The notes beneath the pieces are model-generated. The model saw only the letters and a program-made list of their open reading frames with translations. It was not told the DNA's origin and made no database searches. A stretch of DNA of 64,000 nucleotides, taken from assembly GCF_042432805.1 (NCBI RefSeq), contig NZ_JBHLWO010000004.1:124001-188000 (forward strand), written 5' to 3'. The position numbers and the translations under genes are program-made. The DNA comes from Olivibacter oleidegradans (lineage in GTDB: Bacteria > Bacteroidota > Bacteroidia > Sphingobacteriales > Sphingobacteriaceae). Below are positions 51,589-61,006 of this stretch, piece after piece; positions within the stretch are counted from its first letter, which is position 1; the number at the start of each line of letters is the position of its first letter.

Positions 51589-52671
51589 ATGTTATACAAA
51601 TATACGAAACTCAGGTTTGGGGTTTTGATTCTCCTGTTGGGTAATATATTGATTGCCTGTGAGAGCAAGCCTGAAAACGCATTAGAAGAAACGGCGACTG
51701 CTCATGACGATGCAGCCAAATTACCCGTAGATATTATGATCGCAAAAGAAAAAGAGCTTAATCACGATGAAATCGTGGTAGGAACAATGATGCCCTATCG
51801 CGAAGTATCCATTGTCAGCGAATTACCCTTAAAAATCACCCAAGTGGCTTTTAAAGATGGTGGCTACGTGAAACAGGGAACTATACTTTACACATTGAAT
51901 GATGCCGATATCAGATCCCGTTTAAAGGAAATCGAGGCTGCACTGGAACTGGCACAACTGAATAAACAGCGGTTGTACAATCTTCTGAAAACCGAAACCG
52001 TAAAACAGCAGGAGTACGACGAGGCACTTATGCACTTCCGCTCCTTAGAGGCACGACAGGAATTGCTTCGCGTAGAACTTGACAAGACGGTGATCAAAGC
52101 CCCTTTTTCAGGAAAAATTGGTATTTCAAAAGTGCATACCGGAGCATATGTAAGGCCTGGTACAGATTTGGTTACCTTGCAAGACCAAAACAGTGTCAAA
52201 ATCAATTTTTCCATTCCCGAAAGATACTTGCCATTAATAAGTACTGGAACGAAAGTACGGTTTACTACTGAGCTTTCTGAGCAACAACTTGAGGCTACCG
52301 TAGTGGCGACCGAACCCGGACTTGATGCTTCTGGCAGAAGCCTACAGGTTCAAGCCATGGCTAATAATTCCGATGGAAAATTCCGAGCGGGTCTGTCTGC
52401 AAAGATATATTTTGGTATCAGTGGCCAAGGTGCTAAAGGCGTAAGCGTACCAACCGAAGCCCTCATGCCCGGTGAGGGTGGGTACAATGCTTTTATTCTA
52501 GCCAATGGAAAAGCGAAACCTGTGGCAGTTACCATAGGTAACCGAACCGAATCAGAAGCTGTTATCACATCTGGTTTAAGCACTGGCGACAGTATCATTA
52601 TCTCCAATATGCTACGCATTAGCGAGGGTATGCCAGTAAAAGCCATTATATCAAAAAATAATACGTTATGA
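51589..52671 (+). CDS. RND periplasmic adaptor lipoprotein
   Basis: A 360-residue adaptor with a lipobox (LGNILIACES, Cys24). Barrel-sandwich halves near 70-95 and 165-190 flank a helical hairpin (about 100-150). Overlaps the permease by four bases (ATGA). Partner of the following RND protein and TolC. Confidence 0.87.
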   Translation: MLYKYTKLRFGVLILLLGNILIACESKPENALEETATAHDDAAKLPVDIMIAKEKELNHDEIVVGTMMPYREVSIVSELPLKITQVAFKDGGYVKQGTILYTLNDADIRSRLKEIEAALELAQLNKQRLYNLLKTETVKQQEYDEALMHFRSLEARQELLRVELDKTVIKAPFSGKIGISKVHTGAYVRPGTDLVTLQDQNSVKINFSIPERYLPLISTGTKVRFTTELSEQQLEATVVATEPGLDASGRSLQVQAMANNSDGKFRAGLSAKIYFGISGQGAKGVSVPTEALMPGEGGYNAFILANGKAKPVAVTIGNRTESEAVITSGLSTGDSIIISNMLRISEGMPVKAIISKNNTL

Positions 52672-55600
52672 GTATATCGTCACTAAGTATAAAAAAACCA
52701 GTATTGGCAGGAGTATTCTCTCTTTTGCTGGTTATATTGGGTATCATAGGATGGAAACAATTGGGAGTGCGAGAATTTCCATTGACAGAACCGCCGGTTA
52801 TTTCTGTTATCACGTTTTACCCCGGAGCAAGCCCTGATGTAATTGCCTCCAAACTTACAAGACCAATGGAAGAATCCATTGCTGAAGCAAGCGGTATCCG
52901 TACAATTTCTTCCGAATCACGGGAACAGGTAAGCGTTATTTCAATAGAATTTAATCGCGACACCGATATTGAAGACGCCTTGAATGACGTTAGAGATAAG
53001 GTGGCCAAATCCCGTAAGCAACTTCCAGCTGATGTGGACCCACCGATTGTTCAGAAGGCATCTTCGGCGGATAATCTGGTTGCCTTTCTTGAAGTTGAAA
53101 GTGATACCAAGGACATCAAAGAAGTAAGTCATATTGCATCAACCGTCATCAAAGACAGAATGCAGTCTATTCCTGGCATTAACAACGTAGCTATCGTAGG
53201 CGAGCATAAATATGCCATGCGGCTCCGATTTGACCCCGTAAAACTAGCGACTTATAAACTTACGCCTGAAGATATCAGACAAGCTCTACTCAGGGAAAAT
53301 ATTGACCTTCCGGCCGGCCGGATAGACGGCGAGAATAGTGAGCTAAGCATACGGACACTTGGTCGGCTTACAACCGCAGAAGAGTTTAATGAAATGCTGA
53401 TAAAGCAAACCGGCAATACGGTAATTAAATTGAAAGATGTTGGAACTGCGGAGCTTGGTGAAATGAATGAGCGTACAGCCATCATCAATGAAACCGGAAA
53501 CTTGAACCGTATCGGCGTAGGGGTGGCCATCCAGATTCAACGGGATGCCAATGCCATTGAGGTAGTGGATGAGTTTTACAGACGCCTAGAACAACTGCGA
53601 AAGGATATCCCAACGGACTATCGTCTGATCGTCGGTTTTGACTTTACACGCTCCGTTCGCGAATCCATTAAGGAAGTAGAAGAAACATTATTTATTGCAT
53701 TCGGATTAGTCGTGCTGATTATCTTCCTTTTCCTCCGTGACTGGCGTTCCACTATTATTCCTGTGCTGGCGATTCCTGTTTCGATCTTGTCTGCATTTTT
53801 TATTATGTATATAGCTGGATTCTCCATCAACGTCCTCACTCTTTTAGGATTAGTGCTGGCAATTGGGCTGGTGGTGGATGATGCTATTGTAGTGCTGGAG
53901 AATATCTATAAAAAAATAGAAGAAGGCATGACACCTATTCAGGCAGCATTTAAAGGGTCTAAGGAAATTTACTTTGCGGTTATTTCTACGACTATTACCT
54001 TAGCTGCCGTATTCTTGCCTATCGTATTCATGGGCGGTATCAGCGGTCAGCTTTTCCTGGAATTTGCTATCGTTGTGTCTGGTTCTGTATTGGTTTCAGC
54101 CTTTGTAGCGCTAACGCTTACACCTATGCTGAGTGCTTATTTCCTAAAAAAGAAAGAGGGACCGGGATGGTTCTACCGGGTCACAGAGCCATTCTTTGTT
54201 CGATTGAATAACGGATATGCCCATCTACTTAAGAATTTTATGCGGGTCAGATGGTTGGCCTGGGTCTTTCTGATAGCCACTACGGGGCTCATCTATTTCG
54301 TAGGGAAGCAATTACCATCAGAACTGGCTCCTGTAGAAGACCGTTCGAATATGAACTTAATTGCCATTGCTCCCGAAGGCGTTTCCTTCGATTACATGAA
54401 AAGAAACATGATGGAGGTAGGTAAATACGTAAACGATTCTACTGATGGATTGTACCAGACCTACTCGATGGTGGCCATTTCGTTCATTCCGGCCCCAGCA
54501 CCTGTCAATATTGCCGTACAAAGTATCTACCTGAAAGATCCTAAAGAAAGAAAAGCTTCCATACAGGACCTGTATAATCAATATGGAGCAGCATCGGGCA
54601 ATTTCAGGGGATTTCTTTTATTTCCTTACTTGCCGCCTACAATCGGTACACGATATGGTGGTGGTATGCCCGTACAGTTTGTATTACAGGCACAAAATCT
54701 GGACAGTCTGACTTCCGTACTTCCAAAATTTTTGGGAGCGGTACGTCAGAGTAAAAAACTTATGTTTGCAGATGCTGACCTAAAGATCAATAAGCCCGAG
54801 GTGAAAATCAGCATAGACCGTGAAAAGGCCGCCCTAATGGGTGTTTCCATAGAGGAGGTAGCCCGTACGCTACAGCTTTCTCTCTCCGGGCAGCGATATG
54901 GATATTTCCTCCGTAACGATCGTCAATATGAAGTGATCGGACAATTGTCTCGTTCGCATAGGAATAACATCAAAGACCTTAATGCTGTCTATGTCCATTC
55001 CACAACAGGCCAGATCATCCCCTTAAGCAACCTCATCACAACAGAGGAAGCGGTAAGTCCTGCAGCCATTTACCGGTACGATCAATACACATCTGCCACC
55101 ATATCAGCTGCACCCGCACCCGGCGTTAGCCTTGCCGAAGCCATACAGGAAATTGAAGAAATAAAAGCCGATGTGCTGGGAGAAAACTTTAAGACTTCAT
55201 TGGCTGGACAATCACGCGACTACACCGAAAGCCAAGGCAATATCACTTTTACCCTTATATTGGCGCTGGTGCTTATTTATATGATACTTGCGGCACAATT
55301 TGAAAGCCTGCGCGACCCGCTTACCATTATGCTTACCGTGCCAATGGCAGTAACAGGCGCAGTCCTCAGTTTGCACTGGTTTGGCCAGAGCCTAAACGTA
55401 TTCAGCCAGATCGGAATTATTACCTTGGTAGGCCTGATCACAAAGAATGGAATTTTGATTGTAGAATTCGCTAATCATCTAAAAGATACCGGATTATCTA
55501 AGCTTGATGCGGCTATAACAGCTGCCGAACAACGTTTCCGTCCCATCTTGATGACATCGCTTGCGATGATATTTGGGGCATTGCCGATCGCCCTTACTGT

Positions 55601-55769
55601 CAACAGTCGCCAGTCTTTAGGAATTGTGATAGCGGGAGGTTTGGTCTTTTCGGGCATCCTCACACTATTTATTATTCCTGCAGTTTACTCCTATTTATCC
55701 AGCAGTAAGCGCAGAAAGGCTGTTGTGGAAGAAAACATAGAGGAAATAAGCGAATCGGCAGTGTCCTAG
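52668..55769 (+). CDS. AcrB/MexB-type RND multidrug efflux permease
   Basis: A 1033-residue permease. The proton-relay motif is GLVVDDAIVVLENIY near 400-414, the drug-pump type, in contrast with the CzcA DFGLIVDG motif at 6343. Twelve membrane helices and two large periplasmic loops are recognisable. It overlaps the adaptor and is followed by TolC. Presence under a copper-type promoter suggests it exports a metal complex or is simply metal-induced. Confidence 0.92.
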   Translation: MSISSLSIKKPVLAGVFSLLLVILGIIGWKQLGVREFPLTEPPVISVITFYPGASPDVIASKLTRPMEESIAEASGIRTISSESREQVSVISIEFNRDTDIEDALNDVRDKVAKSRKQLPADVDPPIVQKASSADNLVAFLEVESDTKDIKEVSHIASTVIKDRMQSIPGINNVAIVGEHKYAMRLRFDPVKLATYKLTPEDIRQALLRENIDLPAGRIDGENSELSIRTLGRLTTAEEFNEMLIKQTGNTVIKLKDVGTAELGEMNERTAIINETGNLNRIGVGVAIQIQRDANAIEVVDEFYRRLEQLRKDIPTDYRLIVGFDFTRSVRESIKEVEETLFIAFGLVVLIIFLFLRDWRSTIIPVLAIPVSILSAFFIMYIAGFSINVLTLLGLVLAIGLVVDDAIVVLENIYKKIEEGMTPIQAAFKGSKEIYFAVISTTITLAAVFLPIVFMGGISGQLFLEFAIVVSGSVLVSAFVALTLTPMLSAYFLKKKEGPGWFYRVTEPFFVRLNNGYAHLLKNFMRVRWLAWVFLIATTGLIYFVGKQLPSELAPVEDRSNMNLIAIAPEGVSFDYMKRNMMEVGKYVNDSTDGLYQTYSMVAISFIPAPAPVNIAVQSIYLKDPKERKASIQDLYNQYGAASGNFRGFLLFPYLPPTIGTRYGGGMPVQFVLQAQNLDSLTSVLPKFLGAVRQSKKLMFADADLKINKPEVKISIDREKAALMGVSIEEVARTLQLSLSGQRYGYFLRNDRQYEVIGQLSRSHRNNIKDLNAVYVHSTTGQIIPLSNLITTEEAVSPAAIYRYDQYTSATISAAPAPGVSLAEAIQEIEEIKADVLGENFKTSLAGQSRDYTESQGNITFTLILALVLIYMILAAQFESLRDPLTIMLTVPMAVTGAVLSLHWFGQSLNVFSQIGIITLVGLITKNGILIVEFANHLKDTGLSKLDAAITAAEQRFRPILMTSLAMIFGALPIALTVNSRQSLGIVIAGGLVFSGILTLFIIPAVYSYLSSSKRRKAVVEENIEEISESAVS

Positions 55770-55792
55770 TTATAAATTTCGATTAAGTCACA

Positions 55793-57142
55793 ATGAAAAA
55801 AACAGCATATATAATTATTACAACTTTTCTGTTATTAGGTGGTCACAGCCCCTTACAGGCACAGAAAAAACTGTTATCCCTTGCAGATGCTTTGGGAATG
55901 GCAAGTGAGGGAAATAAGGCGCTGCAGGTGCAGGTCTTGGAGGAAATTCACGCTGCGGCACTGACACGGGAGAAGAGAGGCACCTTGCTGCCAAGTATAT
56001 CGGCAAACGTAGCCTACTCCCATTTCTTTGACAGACAGACAATATTCCTGCCCGGCTCGTTTGCTGGCACGAGCAAGCCGGTACAAGAGATAGCTGTAGG
56101 TGGCAGAAATGCCTACAATGGATTTATATCCCTTTACCAACCCATTTTTGCCCCCAGCATAAAGCGACAAACAAAAGCAGCTTTGATCAACGAAAAGATG
56201 CAGCACGGAAAAACAGCAGACTTCAACAGCAGGATTGCGCTTCGGGTATCTACTAACTATCTCGGTATATTGATGATGATGGGACAGTTAGATTTGCTGG
56301 AGCAAAGCCTGCAACGAAATATCAAAGCACTGAAGGATGCCCAGTCACTGTTTTTACAGGGGCGCGCATTAAAATCTGATACCTTACGGAGTTTTATCGC
56401 TGTTGAAAATTTAAAATCTTCGGTTTCGTATCTAAAAAACAGTATTAACGTGTCTACCATTGAGCTAAAAAGGCTTATTGGTTTGGAGGAAACAAACGAT
56501 ATACAATTGAGCGATAAACTCGATGTTGATCTACAGAGAAGTCAGTACGAGTTTTACACAGTAGATGAAGCATTGAAAACCGCAGAAGCAAACCGCAAGG
56601 ATTTGGGCGTCCAAAAATTGGCTATTGATTTTCAACAAAAAAAAATGAAAGTGGCACAGGCAGAACTAATGCCTACACTATCGTTGATAGGGCAATATCA
56701 AGTGCAGGCGCAATCCGATGACATGCGATTTGGAGATTATGCCTGGCCGAGAACGTCGTTTTTAGGTGTGCAGCTTTCTGTCCCCATTTTTAATGGTAAC
56801 CGAACTAGGTCTCAGATCAGTCAGGCAAATATCAGATTACAACAGGAACAGATACGTCTGAACGATTTCAAGGACGAAATCAAAACGCAATTGGCCACTA
56901 TCATCAGCAAATGGAAAGAAGCAAAATCGCAATTGGAGATACAGAAAACAACGGTAAACTCGGCAGAGCTGAACTACCAAATGAACGAAAATCGCTTTGA
57001 AAATGGCTTGAGTTCAAGACTTGAACTGACAGATGCAGAACTGGCATTGACACAGGCAAGGATAAACCACCTGCGGGCAACCTATAATCTGCGGGTACTC
57101 CATACAGAACTGCAACATACGTTGGGGCTTTTGAGCCTTTGA
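55793..57142 (+). CDS. TolC-type outer-membrane channel
   Basis: A 449-residue outer-membrane efflux protein with signal peptide (ends PLQAQ) and the two coiled-coil repeats (SLADALGMASEGNKAL... and ENGLSSRLELTDAELALTQARIN). It lies 23 bases after the permease. Completes the tripartite pump. Confidence 0.88.
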   Translation: MKKTAYIIITTFLLLGGHSPLQAQKKLLSLADALGMASEGNKALQVQVLEEIHAAALTREKRGTLLPSISANVAYSHFFDRQTIFLPGSFAGTSKPVQEIAVGGRNAYNGFISLYQPIFAPSIKRQTKAALINEKMQHGKTADFNSRIALRVSTNYLGILMMMGQLDLLEQSLQRNIKALKDAQSLFLQGRALKSDTLRSFIAVENLKSSVSYLKNSINVSTIELKRLIGLEETNDIQLSDKLDVDLQRSQYEFYTVDEALKTAEANRKDLGVQKLAIDFQQKKMKVAQAELMPTLSLIGQYQVQAQSDDMRFGDYAWPRTSFLGVQLSVPIFNGNRTRSQISQANIRLQQEQIRLNDFKDEIKTQLATIISKWKEAKSQLEIQKTTVNSAELNYQMNENRFENGLSSRLELTDAELALTQARINHLRATYNLRVLHTELQHTLGLLSL

Positions 57143-57186
57143 TAAAAGATAAATTTTAGAAGAACAATTTAAAGACAATTCATAAG

Positions 57187-58614
57187 ATGAATAGGGAAAC
57201 AATACAAGCGACAGACCAAGCTGCTCCATACCCCAAACGTTGGGCAGCACTTTTCTTGCTATGTACTGCACAGTTTGTGGTTATCATGGACACGTCAATC
57301 ATTGGGGTGGCACTACCTGCAATAAAAGAAGATTTGGGCTATTCACAATCCGGCCTGCAATGGATTTTTAACGCGTACGTGATTGTGTTTGGTGGGGTTT
57401 TACTACTTGGCGGACGTTTGTCTGATCTTTTCGGGGCACGCAAGATTTTTATGTGGGGATTTGCTATCCTTACTGCCGCATCGTTGTTAGCAGGTATAGC
57501 CTGGTCGGAAACGGCACTTAATATGGGCAGGGGTTTACAGGGCTTAGGGTCGGCATTGATTGCCCCAGCAGCCCTTACGCTGGTCATATCCAAGTTTACC
57601 GACCCTAAAGAGCTGAACAAAGCTTTCGGTTTCTGGGGGGCATCAGCCGCTGCTGGAGGTTCGGCAGGGGTTTTCCTTGGTGGGGTGATTACCGAATGGC
57701 TTTCCTGGCATTGGGTGTTTCTGATTAATATTCCTGTTGGACTTCTTGTAATGCTTTTCAGTCAACGCTTATTGCTGAGGGGCGCCACTAGAAAAGGGAA
57801 AGTGGATGTTGCCGGTGCAGTACTGACTACAGCTGCACTTGTTTTAACGGTGTATACCATTGTATCAACAGAACATGCAGGTTGGCAGTCAGCACGAACC
57901 ACCTTCCTATTTGGTTTATCATTGGTCTTGTTCATTGTTTTCTTCATAGTGCAGAAGCAAAAAAGCGAACCTCTGGTCCCCATAGGAATCTTTAAAGTCC
58001 CCAATCTTTTAGCTGGTAACCTCGTAATGGCGTTATTGGCAGGAGCATGGATACCGCTATGGTTTTTCCTCAATCTTTACTTACAGCAGATCCTGCACTA
58101 TTCCGCCTTTCACAGCGGACTCGCCCTGCTACCCATGACCATCGCCATTATGGTACTGATGGTAGGCTTTACTGGAAAACTCGTAGCACGGTTTGGTTTT
58201 AAATCAAATATAATAGCCGGGCTTATGGTACTTGCAAGCTCGCTGTTGCTGTTTAGCAATATTCCTGCAGACGGGTCTTTCGTAATCAATGTCCTGCCAG
58301 CCTCTTTATTAGGTGCAGTGGGTATGTCCTTAACCTATATACCGGGGACAATTGCGTCCATGTCGGGCGCTAAACCTGAAGAAACCGGGCTCGCTTCCGG
58401 GCTGGTAAACACAAGTTATCAGGTCGGTTCTGCTTTCGGATTGGCCATCATCGTAGCTATTTCTGCTATGGAAACCAAGGCCGTAAAAATAAAGGGTGAA
58501 GCCGACATTGAAGCATTAAACGCCGGTTTTCAGACCGCGTTTTTCTCGGCGGGCATCGTATGTGTGGTGACGGCATTAATTGCGACGATTTCTATCAAAA
58601 CCCTTAAACAATAA
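57187..58614 (+). CDS. 14-helix MFS exporter of the DHA2 family
   Basis: A 475-residue transporter with the DHA2 motif A-like region GGRLSDLFGARKIF and motif C-like GPLxG region (SALIAPAALTLV). It follows the tolC gene by 44 bases on the same strand and may be co-transcribed from promoter f. Probable substrates are drugs or amphiphiles; no metal motif is visible. Confidence 0.85.
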   Translation: MNRETIQATDQAAPYPKRWAALFLLCTAQFVVIMDTSIIGVALPAIKEDLGYSQSGLQWIFNAYVIVFGGVLLLGGRLSDLFGARKIFMWGFAILTAASLLAGIAWSETALNMGRGLQGLGSALIAPAALTLVISKFTDPKELNKAFGFWGASAAAGGSAGVFLGGVITEWLSWHWVFLINIPVGLLVMLFSQRLLLRGATRKGKVDVAGAVLTTAALVLTVYTIVSTEHAGWQSARTTFLFGLSLVLFIVFFIVQKQKSEPLVPIGIFKVPNLLAGNLVMALLAGAWIPLWFFLNLYLQQILHYSAFHSGLALLPMTIAIMVLMVGFTGKLVARFGFKSNIIAGLMVLASSLLLFSNIPADGSFVINVLPASLLGAVGMSLTYIPGTIASMSGAKPEETGLASGLVNTSYQVGSAFGLAIIVAISAMETKAVKIKGEADIEALNAGFQTAFFSAGIVCVVTALIATISIKTLKQ

Positions 58615-58661
58615 GGCGAGAAGGGTATGAAAGACATGGATAACGAATAAAATATTAATCA

Positions 58662-58725
58662 GTAAATTTTACAAATTAAAGCAAGAATAACGTAAGTAGG
58701 AGTAGCCTTTGTTTGCTCAACTTTG
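58662..58725 (+). promoter_or_regulatory. copper-regulon promoter g (77-residue HMA gene)
   Basis: GTAAATTTTACAAATTAAAG begins at 58662; CAACTTTG ends at 58725. Distance 60 bases. Closest in sequence to promoter f. Confidence 0.7.
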
Positions 58726-58756
58726 TATCATAGACAATAATAAAAATTAAAAGAAA

Positions 58757-58990
58757 ATGAAAAATAAAAATCTTCAGTTCAAGACAAACCTTAATTGTGG
58801 AGGTTGTGTATCAAAAGTACAATCAGATTTGGATAATGCAAATGGAGTTTGCGAATGGAATGTGGACGTCGCCAATAATGATAAAATCCTTACCGTAAAA
58901 TCGGAAGGTATTACAGAAGATGAAATCGTAGCGATTATCAAAAGTAAAGGCTTTAAGGCTGAACCAATAAGCGCTTCATCGCAATTCTAA
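58757..58990 (+). CDS. HMA-type metallochaperone with CGGC
   Basis: A 77-residue HMA protein (FKTNLNCGGCVSKVQSDLD). The intact CGGC metal loop contrasts with the SAHC of the 47443 protein. Expressed from promoter g; likely a cytosolic copper chaperone feeding CopA or the regulators. Confidence 0.8.
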   Translation: MKNKNLQFKTNLNCGGCVSKVQSDLDNANGVCEWNVDVANNDKILTVKSEGITEDEIVAIIKSKGFKAEPISASSQF

Positions 58991-59003
58991 AATTTGTATA
59001 AAA

Positions 59004-59078
59004 ATGGTATTAGCCGTGGCTGTATTGTTGTACGGAGTTTCGGCATTACCCAATTCAAAGTCGCATTTAGACAATTAG
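59004..59078 (+). CDS. 24-residue hydrophobic small frame
   Basis: Reads MVLAVAVLLYGVSALPNSKSHLDN. Either a small membrane peptide or the relic of a longer gene. No dedicated promoter. Confidence 0.25.
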   Translation: MVLAVAVLLYGVSALPNSKSHLDN

Positions 59079-59203
59079 ATTAATATTAAAACGGTATTGA
59101 TAGGGTTAAACACATAATCTAAAACAATATTGCTACAATCAGCGGTTTCTTGGAAATGTTAAGCCGTTACAATGCAGAATGCAATAAAAATAAATCATCA
59201 AAT

Positions 59204-60007
59204 ATGAACACACACCAGCACGCACAGCACAAACATTCCGATAGCAAAGGAAAATTTGAAGTAAAAATTGCTTCTGAGCCACAAGCGATCGAAGTGGGTA
59301 AACCGACAAAACTATCCATTGCCATTACCAAACATGGCAAAAATGTACCATTGGACGTTGTGCATGAAAGGAAAATGCATTTTCTGGTAGTGGATGAAGA
59401 CCTAAGCTGGTTTAATCATACCCACCCTGAAGAACAGGCAGACGGAACATACAGCGTTTTAGAAACATTTCCATCAGCAGGAAAATACTTGTTGTTTGTT
59501 GATTACAAACCAATCGGCGCCGGGGCAGATATCAATAAGCAGGAAATCAATTTAACGGGTGAAAAGACTTTACAATTAGCAGAAACTGCGGTTAATTTTG
59601 TCTCCGCCACGGACGGGTTTACTGTAACTTTGTTAAACGGAAATGATTTTAAGACAAATGGAAACCAACGCTTGCAATTCACTGTGGAGAAAGATGGTCG
59701 CAAATTAGAGGAAAAAGATATGGAAAACTATCTCGGAGCACCCGCGCACATTGTGATGATAGGCCAAGTCGATAAAAACTTCTTACACATCCACCCTGTA
59801 TCAAAGGAAGGTTTTCCAATTTATGCTGAAACCCATGTCGAAAAAGCTGGCATTTACAGATTGTGGGTGCAGTTTCGGATAGATGGGGTGGTACATACTG
59901 TTGATTTTACGATAAATATTACCGAAGGCGAAAAAACTGCGAAAGATGACAGAGCGATCATCACAAACATTAGGAAAAATCCTGATAGCAGGCCTAAATT
60001 AAGATAA
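59204..60007 (+). CDS. two-domain protein with repeated HxHP motifs
   Basis: A 267-residue protein from the ATG at 59204 (MNTHQHAQHKH); a longer upstream frame is unlikely. Two similar beta domains carry NHTHPE (about 75-80) and LHIHPVS (about 190-196). No signal peptide is visible, yet His-rich, beta-type domains like these are usually exported, so the start may have been lost. A metal-binding role fits the neighbourhood; family not assigned. Confidence 0.6.
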   Translation: MNTHQHAQHKHSDSKGKFEVKIASEPQAIEVGKPTKLSIAITKHGKNVPLDVVHERKMHFLVVDEDLSWFNHTHPEEQADGTYSVLETFPSAGKYLLFVDYKPIGAGADINKQEINLTGEKTLQLAETAVNFVSATDGFTVTLLNGNDFKTNGNQRLQFTVEKDGRKLEEKDMENYLGAPAHIVMIGQVDKNFLHIHPVSKEGFPIYAETHVEKAGIYRLWVQFRIDGVVHTVDFTINITEGEKTAKDDRAIITNIRKNPDSRPKLR

Positions 60008-60042
60008 GAAAAATGGTACATAATGCGCACGGCCCTATTTTA

Positions 60043-60549
60043 TTAGCGTAAAAAAAGAAAACCGATGAGTTGTGTTTCCTCTTCTTCAGCATATCCTTCT
60101 GGTTCTCTATCCGTTACTGCAAAATAAAATACCTGCCATCTGCTTCTACAATAGCATCATTGGGTACAGCGGCAGTAGTCGGCAATTGTAGCAATTACCT
60201 GTCCCTTTTTTACATGATCGCCTATTTGTACAGTAAGTGCCTTTACCACACCGCCATATATAGAAGTTACGTTGGCCTTGTTGTTATTGGGCACCCTGAG
60301 CAAACCGTTGGCTTTTATGGTAGCGGTAAGTCCCTTTTTTTGGATTGAACCCAATTCTATACCTACCGTTTTTATTTGCTCTTCGGTAAGCGATGCAATG
60401 GTTGCTGTTCCTTCTTCGTGGGCTTCCGCTGCTTTAGCTTCTTGTTTTGGGTTCTTGTCGCTTTCCTGTTTATTATTGCCACAGGCTGAAATAAGAAGTA
60501 CCGAAGCAATTATCGCTACCGTTATTATTTGATTTATATGGAATTTCAT
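60043..60549 (-). pseudogene. internally deleted czcB-type adaptor
   Basis: Starts as a good adaptor lipoprotein (signal, lipobox LLISACG, then GVVKALTVQIGDHVKKGQVIATIAD) but stops after 130 codons (60157). In the next frame the text resumes as VPNDAIVEADGRYFIL and then another shift to REPEGYAEEEET, ending at 60043. The middle of the gene is missing. A real deletion relic. Confidence 0.7.
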
Positions 60550-60556
60550 TTTTATC

Positions 60557-60960
60557 TTATTGGTTAATGAGCGAATAGATAGTAATAATAGACTGATTGA
60601 CCTGCTGAATGCTTCTTAAATAGTCGAATTGTATGTCTGTAGCCGTTTCCATAGCGTAAAGATATTCGACGTAACTAAGTCGCCGGTGCGATAACCCAAT
60701 TGGGCCGCAGAAGCAATATCCCTTGCATTGGGCACGGCTTTCTGCGGGTAATAGTTAAACTCTTGCAGCTCTTGCTTGTACTGGTTTATCGCATTTTGAA
60801 AGTTGCTAAACAGTAGCCTTTCCTGCTGTTGTGCACTGGCTGTGGCTGCCTGTTTCTGATAATCCAATGCCCTTACTTTTGCGAAAGCAGCCATTGCTCA
60901 CCTTCAAGCTCGGGCCTTACACGTCCTTTCATGTTCACACTTACATCTGCTTCAATAAAA
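60557..60960 (-). pseudogene. remnant of a CzcA-fused TolC domain
   Basis: Minus-strand text matches the end of the TolC-like domain (NAINQYKQELQEFNYYPQKAVPNARDIA ... GYRTGDL, then in another frame YVEYLYAMETATDIQFDY ... to a stop at 60557). Frameshifted and lacking the rest of the pump. Together with the adjacent czcB relic it marks a second czc operon now lost. Confidence 0.65.
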
Positions 60961-61006
60961 AATGGCAAAGTATATCTGAAACAGATACAGGGTTTCTAAA
61001 ATTGAA

